Below, piece by piece: positions 34,633-43,824 of a stretch of 64,000 nt of DNA; position 1 is the first letter of the stretch; every line of letters starts with the position of its first letter. The translations under genes were made by a program, and so were the position numbers. Origin of the DNA: Mesorhizobium_G sp049840935. GTDB lineage: Bacteria > Pseudomonadota > Alphaproteobacteria > Rhizobiales > Rhizobiaceae. The stretch is from NCBI GenBank assembly GCA_049840935.1, contig JASGJA010000014.1, positions 1 to 64,000 of the forward strand, given 5' to 3'. Below the pieces are notes generated by a model that was not told where the DNA came from, did no database searches, and saw only the letters and a program-made list of their open reading frames with translations.

Positions 34633-36780
34633 ATGTCGATGGAGCAGCACACAAACATTCAGTGCCTTGCCCTGGTGGCGAGGCATCTTGGCGTAGATGT
34701 TTCAGCCGACCGGCTGGCGCATGATTATTCGGTCGGCGAGCAGCCGATTTCGACGCAGAAGCTTCTGCGTATGGCGAAGGACAAGGGCATGCGTGCCCGC
34801 GCCGTTCGCATGAAATTCGATGCGTTCGGCAAGTTGCGGGAAGCGTTTCCCGTTCTTGCTGAGCTTTCCAACGGAAATTGGGTGGTCGTCGCGAATGTCG
34901 TGACCATGCCTGATGGCGAGCAGCGCGTCGGGGTTATCGACCCGCTCGCGGCGCGGCCCGAAGCATTGATGCTCAGCCGCGATCAGTTCGAGAAAAGCTG
35001 GAGCGGCAACGTCGTTTTGCTTAAGCGCGTTTTCAAATTGCGCGACAGTGAGCAGCCATTCGGTATTCGCTGGTTCATTCCGGAAATCATCAAGCAGCGC
35101 AGCCTGTTTCGTGACGTCGCGATTGCCGCCCTCGTGCTTTATGCATTGGGCCTCGTCACGCCGATCTTCTTCCAACTCGTGATCGACAAGGTTCTGGCGC
35201 ACCAGAGCTATGCCACGCTGACGGTTTTGAGCATTGGCATCGTCATTGCGCTGATGTTTGAGGCGACTTTTACCTTCTTGCGGCGATATTTGTTGCTCTA
35301 TGCGACTAACAAGATCGACGTGCGCGTGTCCACGCGAACATTCTCTCATTTGCTGAACCTGCCGATTGCGCTGTTCGAGCACGCCCCTGCGGGCTTGTTG
35401 ATCAAGCACATGCAACAGGCCGGGCGCATTCGTGAGTTTTTGACCGGGCGACTGTTCCTCGGATTGCTCGATGCCATGTCACTCATCGTGTTCGTGCCGG
35501 TTTTGCTGCTCTACAGCGTCAAGCTAACCATGGTGGTGCTTGGGTTTACAGCGCTGGTTGGCCTGACGGTATTCATGCTGATCGGTCCTTTCCAGCGCAG
35601 GCTTCAAAAGCTCTATCAAGCTGAAGGCGAACGGCAGGCTTTGCTGGTCGAAACTGTGCATGGCATGCGCGCGGTCAAGTCGCTTGCGCTTGAACCGCGC
35701 CAGCGCCGCGTCTGGGATGACCAGTCGGCGGAAGTGATTTCCGAGCGCTATCACGTCGAAAAAATCTCGGCACTTGCGCAATCGCTGACCGGCTTGCTGG
35801 AAAAGCTGATGGGCGTCGCCATCATCGTGATCGGTGCGCTGGATGCGTTTTCCGGTGCGATGACGGTGGGTACGCTGGTTGCGTTCAACATGCTGGCGAA
35901 CCGCGTTTCCGGTCCGCTGGTGCAGATCGTGACCATGGTGCACGAGTATCAGGAAGTTTCGCTCTCCGTTCGGATGCTGGGAGAGGTTATGAACCAGCGC
36001 CCGGAACGTTTTGGTATGGGCAGCGGCCTGCGTCCCGAAATCAAGGGCGAGATTGAGTTCAGCGGCGTTTCGTTCCATTACGGGCCGGATCGTGCGCCTG
36101 CACTTGATGAGGTTTCCTTCAAGATCGAGCCGGGCACTGTGTTCGGTCTGGTTGGCAAAAGCGGCTCAGGTAAGACGACAATCACCCGCATGATACAGGG
36201 CCTGTATCCTGTTCAACAGGGACTGTTGAAGATCGATGGCGCCGACTGCCGCGAGATCGATCTGGTGCATCTGCGCAAGAGCATTGGCGTTGTGTTGCAG
36301 GACAGCTTCCTGTTCAAGGGAACTGTGCGCGACAACATATCCATCGCGAAGCCCGACGCTACTATGGATGAAATTGCAGCTGCTGCGCGACTGGCGGGCG
36401 CTGAAGAGTTTATCGAGCGCTTGCCACGCGGTCTGGAAACGGACCTCGAAGAAAACGCATCCAACCTGTCTGGTGGGCAGAAGCAGCGGCTGGCTATCGC
36501 GCGCGCTTTGATCACCGATCCGAAGCTGCTGATTTTCGATGAAGCGACAAGCGCGCTTGATCCCGACAGCGAGGCAATCATCCGGCAGAATCTGCGCCGG
36601 ATTGCCGAAGGCCGTACAGTCATTATCGTTTCCCACCGCCTGTCCACGCTCACCGATGCCGACGCCATTCTCGTGATGGAACGCGGCAAGGTGTCTGATG
36701 TCGGTCGTCATGAAGAGCTTGTGTCTCGTTGCATGACCTATCGCCATCTGTGGAACCAGCAGATGAAGCAGGTGGCATGA
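34633..36780 (+). CDS. Type I secretion ABC transporter (HlyB-like) with degenerate C39 domain
   Basis: The 715-residue inner-membrane ATPase has an N-terminal C39-like domain (about residues 1-140), an ABC membrane domain (about 155-430) and an ATPase with Walker A GKSGSGKT near 507-514, LSGGQ near 612-616 and Walker B LLIFDEATSALD. In the C39-like part the catalytic Cys position appears to be Thr (HTNIQCLALVARH) and the His position Asn (NGNWVVV), so it should bind cargo without cutting, as in HlyB. It overlaps the HlyD gene by 4 bases. No TolC-like gene is in the window. Confidence 0.92.
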   Translation: MSMEQHTNIQCLALVARHLGVDVSADRLAHDYSVGEQPISTQKLLRMAKDKGMRARAVRMKFDAFGKLREAFPVLAELSNGNWVVVANVVTMPDGEQRVGVIDPLAARPEALMLSRDQFEKSWSGNVVLLKRVFKLRDSEQPFGIRWFIPEIIKQRSLFRDVAIAALVLYALGLVTPIFFQLVIDKVLAHQSYATLTVLSIGIVIALMFEATFTFLRRYLLLYATNKIDVRVSTRTFSHLLNLPIALFEHAPAGLLIKHMQQAGRIREFLTGRLFLGLLDAMSLIVFVPVLLLYSVKLTMVVLGFTALVGLTVFMLIGPFQRRLQKLYQAEGERQALLVETVHGMRAVKSLALEPRQRRVWDDQSAEVISERYHVEKISALAQSLTGLLEKLMGVAIIVIGALDAFSGAMTVGTLVAFNMLANRVSGPLVQIVTMVHEYQEVSLSVRMLGEVMNQRPERFGMGSGLRPEIKGEIEFSGVSFHYGPDRAPALDEVSFKIEPGTVFGLVGKSGSGKTTITRMIQGLYPVQQGLLKIDGADCREIDLVHLRKSIGVVLQDSFLFKGTVRDNISIAKPDATMDEIAAAARLAGAEEFIERLPRGLETDLEENASNLSGGQKQRLAIARALITDPKLLIFDEATSALDPDSEAIIRQNLRRIAEGRTVIIVSHRLSTLTDADAILVMERGKVSDVGRHEELVSRCMTYRHLWNQQMKQVA

Positions 36781-38240
36781 TGGATATGACCCAACACAAG
36801 GAAGCTTTGCCGGAAGGCGTTGAAGCTGACGCCAGCCCGGTCGAGCAAAAGCCGACGGTGGTTGTGCAACCTTTGCCTGCGGCACCGAAAGCGGGCAAAA
36901 AAGTCATCTCGGAATTTCAGCCGGATGCAATCGAGCTTGAGGAACGGGTGCCGCCGCGGGTTGCGCGGATCACGCTTTACACGATAACTGCGCTAATCAT
37001 TGCAGGGGTTACGTGGGCCTCCCTTGCTTCGATTGATGAGGTTGTCGTGGCTCGCGGTAAGCTGGTCACGACCAAGCCGACAATCGTGGTGCAGCCAATT
37101 GAAACATCCATCGTGCGCAGCATCGATGTGCAGCCGGGCGATGTCGTGAAGGCGGGCCAGACGCTTGCGACGCTGGACGCAACTTTCAGTCAGGCTGATG
37201 TTGATCGTCGCCGCACGGAATACGCCGCGCTGGACGCACAGGTGAAGCGCATGGAGGCCGAACTTCAGGGCCGCGACTATGCCGCCGAGGCAGGCAGCAC
37301 ACCGGACGAGATGTTGCAGGTGCAGGTCTTTATGCAGCGCAAGGCGTTCCACGATGCGCAGATGCAGAATTTCGATCAGCAGATTGCGGGGCAGCAGGCG
37401 GCAATTGAATCCAGCACCGACCAGCAGACCATTCTGGCCGAGCGCCAGCAGACGCTGACGCAGATCGAGCTTGCGCGCGAAAAACTGGCCAAGCAGGAAA
37501 CCGGTTCGTTGATGAATATGCTGACCTCGCGTGACGCACGTCTCGCGGTGGATGCGAGCTATGCGCAGGCAGTCGGCACGCAGGCGACGGCAACCCACGC
37601 CGTGGCCAAGTTGCAGGCAGACAAGCAGGCTTTCATTGAGGACTTTCGTCGGGTGACAATGGAAACGCTGGCCGACAAACGTAGCCAGCGGGACTCAACC
37701 GGCGAAGAGTTAAAGAAGATGGAGTTGCGCCGCGATATGGTGAAGCTGACCGCGCCGTCCGATGCGGTCGTGCTTGATCTTGCGCAGCGGTCCATCGGCT
37801 CAGTTGTGCGTGAAGCTGAACCTGTTCTGACGTTGGTGCCGCTGAATGTGCCGCTTGAAGCGGAAGTAACTGTCAATGCCAGTGACATAGGCCGAGTGGC
37901 TTCTCATGCGGAAGCGCGGATCAAGTTTGACGCCTTTCCGTTCCAGAAATTCGGGACGGCCGAAGGGTCCGTTCGCACAATCAGTCACGATGCCTATTCT
38001 CACGATAGCTCTTCCAACAGCGCCGCAGCAGGCGGTGGCGACGGTGAAAACGCAGGGGCACCATATTACAAGGCGCGCATCAGGCTCGATAAAACCGACC
38101 TGAGAACGCCTATCGAAGATGTGCGGCTGCTACCGGGTATGGCAGTGACGGCGGAATTGAAGGTGGGCCAGCGGAAGGTAATTTCCTACTTCCTCTATCC
38201 GATCCTGAAGGGACTGGATACGGCGATCCGGGAACCCTAA
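36777..38240 (+). CDS. HlyD-family type I secretion adaptor
   Basis: The 487-residue membrane-fusion protein has a hydrophilic cytoplasmic start, one membrane helix at about residues 65-85 (ITLYTITALIIAGVTWASL), a lipoyl-like start (VVQPIETSIVRSIDVQPGD), a long alpha-hairpin coiled coil (about 135-330) and a beta barrel. HlyD proteins bridge the ABC pump to an outer-membrane channel. The start (ATG 36777 or 36780) has AGGTGG upstream and overlaps the ABC stop. A Ser- and Gly-rich insert (SSSNSAAAGGGDGENAG) lies near residue 410. Confidence 0.93.
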   Translation: MMDMTQHKEALPEGVEADASPVEQKPTVVVQPLPAAPKAGKKVISEFQPDAIELEERVPPRVARITLYTITALIIAGVTWASLASIDEVVVARGKLVTTKPTIVVQPIETSIVRSIDVQPGDVVKAGQTLATLDATFSQADVDRRRTEYAALDAQVKRMEAELQGRDYAAEAGSTPDEMLQVQVFMQRKAFHDAQMQNFDQQIAGQQAAIESSTDQQTILAERQQTLTQIELAREKLAKQETGSLMNMLTSRDARLAVDASYAQAVGTQATATHAVAKLQADKQAFIEDFRRVTMETLADKRSQRDSTGEELKKMELRRDMVKLTAPSDAVVLDLAQRSIGSVVREAEPVLTLVPLNVPLEAEVTVNASDIGRVASHAEARIKFDAFPFQKFGTAEGSVRTISHDAYSHDSSSNSAAAGGGDGENAGAPYYKARIRLDKTDLRTPIEDVRLLPGMAVTAELKVGQRKVISYFLYPILKGLDTAIREP

Positions 38241-38342
38241 TCGAACGGCCTACATCTTTCGGTTAGCGGCGGCGGCCATTTTGGCTTCTGTACAGAATTG
38301 ACCCGCCGCGCTTTTCTCATAGAAAATTTTGGAGCGCGTAGC

Positions 38343-39056
38343 ATGCAGTCCGGTAACAAGCCTGTTCGTGTGGTGAAAGCCGTGCACGGTGCGGCGGTTC
38401 AAGCCGAAGACCCGGCCTATGAAGTTGGATTGTCAGAGGCGTTGAAGGCGGATTACAGCCGCGACGGTCTGGTCGAGCTTTACGGTCGATTTGCGCAGGG
38501 CGACGGCAAGCTCGATACGCTGATGCGCCGGGCAATTGTGCGTGCGCTTTCGGTGCGTTGCGGACATGGGCTCAAGATTGGCGCGGGTGCGTGGTTCAAG
38601 CATGCCGAGACGTTCACGATCGGTAACGGCCTGTTCGTAGGTGCTGGCGCGCAGATACAGGGCCGGTTTGACGGCAGCTTCGTGATTGGCGACAATTGCT
38701 GGATCGGACCGCAGGCATTCCTCGATGCGCGCGATCTGGTGTTCGGCGACTATGTGGGCTGGGGGCCGGGCGCGAAAATTCTGGGCTCCGCACATAGCGC
38801 CATGCCGGTCGATGTGCCGATCATCAAAACGGATCTGGAAATTCGGCCCGTGCGCATTGGCGACTGGGCAGATATCGGGACCAACGCGACCATTCTGCCG
38901 GGGGTAACGGTGGGCAAGGGCGCGATCATCGGCGCGGGCGCTGTCGTCGTGGAAGACGTGCCGGATTTTGCGATTGTTGCCGGTGTGCCAGCGCGGGTGC
39001 TTCGCATTCGCTCCAATGATGATGATGTCGAAGGTCGTTCGATTCGTCACGCCTGA
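38343..39056 (+). CDS. Hexapeptide-repeat acyltransferase (left-handed beta-helix)
   Basis: The 237-residue protein has the imperfect hexapeptide pattern of acyltransferases ([LIV]-G-x4), for example IGNGLFVGAGAQIQG and VGKGAIIGAGAVVVEDVPDF, and ends with AIVAGVPARVLRIR, typical of WbbJ/maltose O-acetyltransferase relatives. The His in GSAHSAMPVDVPI is the likely catalytic base. The start at 38343 has GGAG upstream. It lies between the secretion genes and hisB and might modify a surface glycan or the cargo, but this is only positional inference. Confidence 0.86.
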   Translation: MQSGNKPVRVVKAVHGAAVQAEDPAYEVGLSEALKADYSRDGLVELYGRFAQGDGKLDTLMRRAIVRALSVRCGHGLKIGAGAWFKHAETFTIGNGLFVGAGAQIQGRFDGSFVIGDNCWIGPQAFLDARDLVFGDYVGWGPGAKILGSAHSAMPVDVPIIKTDLEIRPVRIGDWADIGTNATILPGVTVGKGAIIGAGAVVVEDVPDFAIVAGVPARVLRIRSNDDDVEGRSIRHA

Positions 39057-39117
39057 CACGCTTCCATACTGCGCTGAAACGGTCTAGAAGCCCGCTTGGA
39101 CAAGCGAGGACCATGCA

Positions 39118-39717
39118 ATGGCTGGACGCAGCGCCGAAGTGAGCCGCACGACCAAGGAAACGGACATCGCCGTTTCCCTGCATGTCGATGGAACGGGCAA
39201 GGCTGACATCTCCACAGGGGTCGGTTTTTTCGATCATATGCTGGACCAGCTTTCGCGCCATTCGCTGATCGATATGACGATCAAGGCGAAGGGCGATCTG
39301 CACATTGACGATCACCACACCGTTGAGGACACCGGCATTGCGATAGGGCAGGCGCTCTCCAAGGCATTGGGCGAGCGGCGCGGCATTATGCGCTACGCTT
39401 CGCTGGACCTTGCCATGGACGAAACGCTGACGCGCGCGGCGGTGGATGTGTCGGGCAGGCCGTTTCTGGTCTGGGACGTGAATTTCTCTGCGCCGAAGAT
39501 TGGGACGTTCGACACCGAACTGGTGCGCGAGTTCTTTAACGCGCTGGCGCAACATGCGGGCATTACCCTGCATGTGAAAAATCACTATGGCGCGAACAAT
39601 CACCACATCGCGGAAACCTGCTTCAAGGCGGTGGCGCGCGTGTTGCGTGCAGCGCTGGAAAGCGACCCGCGCCAGCCTAACGCGGTGCCCTCGACCAAGG
39701 GCAGCCTGAAAGGCTGA
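39118..39717 (+). CDS. hisB: Imidazoleglycerol-phosphate dehydratase
   Basis: The 199-residue enzyme makes imidazole-acetol phosphate, the sixth step of histidine synthesis. Metal-binding signatures are GFFDHMLDQLSRH, DDHHTVED and NNHHIAETCFKA, with an Mn/Zn-binding His pattern. It is the monofunctional type, without a phosphatase domain. It leads the operon hisB-DUF2628-hisH, followed by hisA-hisF-hisE-coaA. Confidence 0.97.
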   Translation: MAGRSAEVSRTTKETDIAVSLHVDGTGKADISTGVGFFDHMLDQLSRHSLIDMTIKAKGDLHIDDHHTVEDTGIAIGQALSKALGERRGIMRYASLDLAMDETLTRAAVDVSGRPFLVWDVNFSAPKIGTFDTELVREFFNALAQHAGITLHVKNHYGANNHHIAETCFKAVARVLRAALESDPRQPNAVPSTKGSLKG

Positions 39718-39720
39718 ACG

Positions 39721-40092
39721 ATGGCAAGTTTCGTGATTATGGAGCCGCCTGCGGGCAGCAAAGCCGACACCGTTTTGGTGAAGGATGGCTTTGCCCTTTT
39801 CGGTTTTCTCGTGCCACCGCTATGGCTGGCATGGCATCGGCTGTGGCTGGAGGCGATTACGGTCGGCCTGCTGCTGGTCCTGCTCGACTGGCTCGCGCGT
39901 GGCGGCGGCTATGGTGTGTTCGCAGCGATGCTGTCGTTCGCGCTTTGCGCGCTGGTGGGGCTGGAAGGCGCGCGATTGCGGGTCGCGTCGCTGGAGCGGA
40001 AAGGCTGGCATCAGGCTGCCTATATAGACGCAAGGAACAGCGAAGAGGCCGAAGCGCGTTTTGCCTTTGCTCGATTTGGAGTGGCTGCGTGA
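39721..40092 (+). CDS. DUF2628 membrane protein
   Basis: The 123-residue protein has an N-terminal hydrophilic piece, then a hydrophobic block (LFGFLVPPLWLAWHRLWLEA, ITVGLLLVLLDWLA, VFAAMLSFALCALVGL) with two or three membrane helices. DUF2628 proteins are found between hisB and hisH in Rhizobiales; the function is unknown. It lies 3 bases after hisB and its stop shares one base with the hisH start. Confidence 0.82.
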   Translation: MASFVIMEPPAGSKADTVLVKDGFALFGFLVPPLWLAWHRLWLEAITVGLLLVLLDWLARGGGYGVFAAMLSFALCALVGLEGARLRVASLERKGWHQAAYIDARNSEEAEARFAFARFGVAA

Positions 40093-40769
40093 TGCGCGTC
40101 GCGATCATTGATTACGGTTCAGGCAATCTGCGTTCTGCGACCAAGGCGTTCGAGCGCGCATCTCGTGAGTCGGGCATCGACGCCGAAATCATACTGACGA
40201 GCGACGCGGAAGCGGTGCGCCATGCGGATCGTATCGTGCTGCCGGGCGTTGGTGCTTATGCAGATTGCCTCGCTGGACTGCTTTCGGTTCCGGGTATGAT
40301 GGAAGCTGTTGACGAAGTTGCGGTGCAGCGTGCGCGTCCGTTTCTTGGCATATGTGTCGGCATGCAACTCATGTCCGAGCGTGGTCTTGAGAAGAAAATC
40401 AGCAAGGGCTTTGGCTGGATCGCAGGTGACGTGAAAGAGATCGAACCAAACGATCAGTCGCTGAAAATTCCGCAGATCGGCTGGAATACGATAGCGCTCA
40501 AGCGAGAGCACCCGCTGTTTGAGGGAATCCCCACCGGACCGGACGGCCTACACGCCTATTTTGTGCACTCCTATCACCTCGACGCGAAGAGAGCGGAGCA
40601 GGTTTTGGCGACAACCGACTATGGCGGACCGGTCACGGCTGCCGTGGTCGAAGGCAACCGCGCGGGCACACAATTCCACCCTGAAAAGAGCCAGACGCTA
40701 GGTCTGGCGCTCATCGCCAATTTTCTGAGGTGGCGGCCCCAACAAACCCGCCTCTGCATGCCCGAGTAG
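40092..40769 (+). CDS. hisH: Imidazole glycerol phosphate synthase subunit HisH
   Basis: The 225-residue glutaminase subunit provides ammonia to HisF. It begins MRVAIIDYGSGNLRS; the nucleophile Cys is in FLGICVGMQLM, and the His/Glu pair is in FHPEKSQ. ATG 40092 overlaps the DUF2628 stop; a GTG at 40089 is an alternative. It is separated from hisA by 187 bases without a visible gene, in which a separate promoter could exist. Confidence 0.95.
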   Translation: MRVAIIDYGSGNLRSATKAFERASRESGIDAEIILTSDAEAVRHADRIVLPGVGAYADCLAGLLSVPGMMEAVDEVAVQRARPFLGICVGMQLMSERGLEKKISKGFGWIAGDVKEIEPNDQSLKIPQIGWNTIALKREHPLFEGIPTGPDGLHAYFVHSYHLDAKRAEQVLATTDYGGPVTAAVVEGNRAGTQFHPEKSQTLGLALIANFLRWRPQQTRLCMPE

Positions 40770-40956
40770 CCCACTCGTCAGCGACCGCCAAAACCACCTC
40801 ATTGGCATCAACGAAAGGCGCCAAACTATCTCCTATTTGGGCAGCATCTAAGTCCGTGTTTATCAGCCATGTGCTATCAAGTGATCCTATCCGTTAGCCA
40901 ACCAAAAGCCAACCTCATAACCAATCATCCACACTCTCTCTCAGAATACTCGTTCC

Positions 40957-41721
40957 ATGATCCTTTTTCCCGCTATCGACCTGAAAGACGGTCAGTGCGT
41001 GCGCCTCAAGCTCGGCGATATGGATCAGGCGACTGTCTATAATGCCGACCCGGCTGCGCAAGCGAGGGCGTTTGAAGATCAGGGATTTGAATGGCTGCAT
41101 GTGGTGGACCTGAACGGCGCTTTCGTAGGCGAAAGCGTCAATGGCGCTGCTGTTGAGGCAATTCTGAAGGCGACGACGAATCCAGTGCAGCTTGGCGGCG
41201 GCATTCGCACGCTGGAACATATCGAGAGTTGGTTGGACAAGGGTCTGACACGCGTGATCCTTGGAACGGTCGCGGTGCGCGACCCGGCACTCGTCAAGCA
41301 GGCATGCAAACGCTTTCCGGGAAAGATTGCTGTCGGGATCGATGCCAAAGGCGGCAAGGTTGCGGTGGAGGGATGGGCAGAAGCCTCGTCGCTCGGCGTG
41401 ATCGAACTTGGTGAGCGTTTCGAGGGAGCGGGCGTTGCCGCGATTATCTACACCGACATTGATCGAGATGGCGTACTGACCGGCATTAATTGGGAATCCA
41501 CGATTGCGCTGGCGGAAGCGGTAAGCATTCCGGTGATCGCATCTGGTGGGCTGGCGTCGATTGCAGATATTGTGCGCATGACCATGCCTGACGCGCAGAA
41601 GCTGGAAGGAGCGATTTCCGGGCGCGCGCTCTATGATGGGCGCATTGATCCGGCGGAAGCGCTTGGCATTTTGCGTGGGACGCTCAAGGCGGAGCCTGCG
41701 TTGTTCGAGGAAACGAGATGA
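40957..41721 (+). CDS. hisA: Phosphoribosyl-formimino-AICAR phosphate isomerase
   Basis: The 254-residue TIM barrel isomerises ProFAR to PRFAR. It begins ILFPAIDLKDGQCVRLKLGD with the catalytic Asp8 region; the second Asp is in YTDIDRDGVLTG, and the phosphate loops are QLGGGIRT and IASGGLASI. It overlaps hisF by 4 bases. Confidence 0.97.
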   Translation: MILFPAIDLKDGQCVRLKLGDMDQATVYNADPAAQARAFEDQGFEWLHVVDLNGAFVGESVNGAAVEAILKATTNPVQLGGGIRTLEHIESWLDKGLTRVILGTVAVRDPALVKQACKRFPGKIAVGIDAKGGKVAVEGWAEASSLGVIELGERFEGAGVAAIIYTDIDRDGVLTGINWESTIALAEAVSIPVIASGGLASIADIVRMTMPDAQKLEGAISGRALYDGRIDPAEALGILRGTLKAEPALFEETR

Positions 41722-42512
41722 CCCTGAAAGCACGCGTCATTCCCTGCCTCGACGTTAAGGATGGGCGGGTGGTCAAAGGCGTCAATTTCGTCGATCTGGT
41801 CGACGCGGGCGATCCGGTAGAGGCTGCGAAGGCCTATGATGCGGCGGGCGCGGATGAACTGTGCTTCCTCGACATCACTGCTTCTTCCGACAATCGCGAA
41901 ACCATTTTCGATGTAGTTGCCCGCACGGCGGAGCAATGCTTCATGCCGCTGACAGTTGGCGGCGGTGTTCGTCAGGTGGCGGACATTCGCAAGCTCCTGT
42001 TGGCAGGGGCAGACAAGGTTTCGATCAATACGGCGGCGGTAAAAAACCCGGAGTTCGTAGCCGAGGCGGCAGACAAATTCGGCAATCAGTGCATTGTCGT
42101 CGCCATCGATGCGAAGAAGGTTTCGCAGGCAAGCGAGACCGACCGTTGGGAAATTTTCACCCATGGCGGACGGCAGGCGACTGGCATTGATGCGATTGAG
42201 TTCGCGCGCAAGGTGGTCGATCTGGGGGCAGGCGAAATCTTGCTGACGTCAATGGATCGTGACGGCACCAAGGCCGGTTATGACATTGCACTGACGCGCG
42301 CGATTGCGGATGCGGTGCGCGCTCCTGTGATCGCATCCGGTGGTGTCGGAACGCTTGACCATATGGTTGCGGGCATTCGCGATGGACACGCAACCGCGGT
42401 GCTTGCGGCCTCGATTTTCCACTTTGGAACCTATTCTATAGGTGAGGCGAAGGCGTTTATGGCAAAGGCCGGTTTGCCGATGCGGCTGGACTCAGACGCC
42501 GCGTCGTCATAA
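41718..42512 (+). CDS. hisF: Imidazole glycerol phosphate synthase subunit HisF
   Basis: The 264-residue cyclase subunit makes IGP and AICAR from PRFAR with HisH ammonia. It starts RVIPCLDVKDGRVVKGVNF (catalytic Asp11 region); the second catalytic Asp is in LLTSMDRDGTKAGYD, and the phosphate site is VIASGGVGTLDH. It overlaps hisA and is followed 9 bases later by hisE. Confidence 0.97.
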   Translation: MTLKARVIPCLDVKDGRVVKGVNFVDLVDAGDPVEAAKAYDAAGADELCFLDITASSDNRETIFDVVARTAEQCFMPLTVGGGVRQVADIRKLLLAGADKVSINTAAVKNPEFVAEAADKFGNQCIVVAIDAKKVSQASETDRWEIFTHGGRQATGIDAIEFARKVVDLGAGEILLTSMDRDGTKAGYDIALTRAIADAVRAPVIASGGVGTLDHMVAGIRDGHATAVLAASIFHFGTYSIGEAKAFMAKAGLPMRLDSDAASS

Positions 42513-42521
42513 ACGGCGAAA

Positions 42522-42842
42522 ATGAGCACTTTTTCGCTGCAAGACCTTGAGAAGATTATCGCTGAACGCGGGCGTTCGGGCGATACGGATTCTTGGACAG
42601 CAAAACTTTTCGCGAAGGGGATCGACAAAGCCGCACAGAAGCTTGGCGAAGAGGCGGTCGAGACGGTGATTTCCGCCGTGAAGGGGGATCGGCAAGGGGT
42701 GGTCGCTGAAAGTGCAGACCTGATCTATCACTGGTTGGTGGTGCTGGCGCTTGCTGGTGTGCCACTATCTGATGTCATCAGCGAACTGGAGCGGCGCACC
42801 GCGCAATCCGGTGTTGCTGAAAAGGCTTCGCGCGGCGGATAG
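42522..42842 (+). CDS. hisE: Phosphoribosyl-ATP pyrophosphatase
   Basis: The 106-residue all-alpha pyrophosphatase hydrolyses PR-ATP to PR-AMP, the second step of the histidine pathway. The MazG-like metal motif is EEAVETVISAVKGD and the following AESADLIYHW. It is the stand-alone form, as usual in alphaproteobacteria. coaA starts 22 bases later. Confidence 0.95.
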   Translation: MSTFSLQDLEKIIAERGRSGDTDSWTAKLFAKGIDKAAQKLGEEAVETVISAVKGDRQGVVAESADLIYHWLVVLALAGVPLSDVISELERRTAQSGVAEKASRGG

Positions 42843-42864
42843 CGTGCGGCGTCTGGGAGGGGAC

Positions 42865-43824
42865 ATGGACCAGCTTGTACCGGGCGAGAAATACTCGCCC
42901 TACCGCTTTTTCTCTGCCGAGAAATGGTCGCAGTTTCGCGCTGATACGCCTTTGACGCTTGGTCTGGAAGAGATCAAACGGTTGCGTTCGCTGAACGATC
43001 CGGTCGATCTGGAAGAGGTCAAGCGCATCTATCTTTCCATGTCGCGCCTGCTTTCGGCACATGTCGAAGCAAGCCAGTTGCTGTTCGAGCAGCGCCGCGA
43101 TTTTCTCAACGTGCCGGATGCGGAGAAGACGCCGTTCATTATCGGCATTGCCGGATCGGTTGCGGTGGGAAAATCGACCACCGCGCGCGTGTTGAAGGAG
43201 TTGCTGGCGCGCTGGCCGTCCAGCCCGAAGGTCGATCTCGTGACCACGGACGGCTTTCTGCTGCCGAACGAAGTTCTGCGCGAGCGCAACATGATGGATC
43301 GCAAGGGCTTTCCCGACAGCTATGATGTGGGCGCGTTGTTGCGGTTTCTCTCGGCCATAAAGTCGGGCAAGGCAGATGTTCCAGCGCCCGTCTATTCGCA
43401 TCTGATCTATGACGTCTTGCCGGGTGAGTTCGTGACGATCGACCGGCCTGACATTCTGATTTTCGAGGGCATTAATGTGCTCCAGCCGGGCAAGCTCTCA
43501 CCGGATGGGAAGTTCGTGCCGTTCCTTTCGGACTTCTTCGACTTCGCAATTTATATCGATGCGGACGAAGACCTGATCCACGAATGGTACATCCGGCGCT
43601 TCATGCGGCTGCGTGAAACTGCGTTCCGCGATCCGCAGTCATTCTTCCATCGCTATTCGCAACTGTCGGAAGATGCTGCGCGCGCGATTGCGGAAGGGCT
43701 TTGGGAGAACATCAACCTGAAAAACCTGCGCGAGAATATTCTGCCGACACGTCCTCGCGCCGACCTGATCCTGCGCAAAGGCGAGGATCATCTGGTCAAG
43801 GAAGTCGCGCTGCGGAAGCTCTAG
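42865..43824 (+). CDS. coaA: Pantothenate kinase, type I
   Basis: The 319-residue kinase makes 4'-phosphopantothenate, the first committed step to CoA. It begins DQLVPGEKYSPYRFFSAEKW; the P-loop is IAGSVAVGKSTTARVL near residue 93, and the family stretches TTDGFLLPN and KGFPDSYD follow. The start is settled by GGGAGGGG directly upstream of ATG 42865. It meets the convergent aminotransferase gene at a shared CTAG. Confidence 0.96.
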   Translation: MDQLVPGEKYSPYRFFSAEKWSQFRADTPLTLGLEEIKRLRSLNDPVDLEEVKRIYLSMSRLLSAHVEASQLLFEQRRDFLNVPDAEKTPFIIGIAGSVAVGKSTTARVLKELLARWPSSPKVDLVTTDGFLLPNEVLRERNMMDRKGFPDSYDVGALLRFLSAIKSGKADVPAPVYSHLIYDVLPGEFVTIDRPDILIFEGINVLQPGKLSPDGKFVPFLSDFFDFAIYIDADEDLIHEWYIRRFMRLRETAFRDPQSFFHRYSQLSEDAARAIAEGLWENINLKNLRENILPTRPRADLILRKGEDHLVKEVALRKL

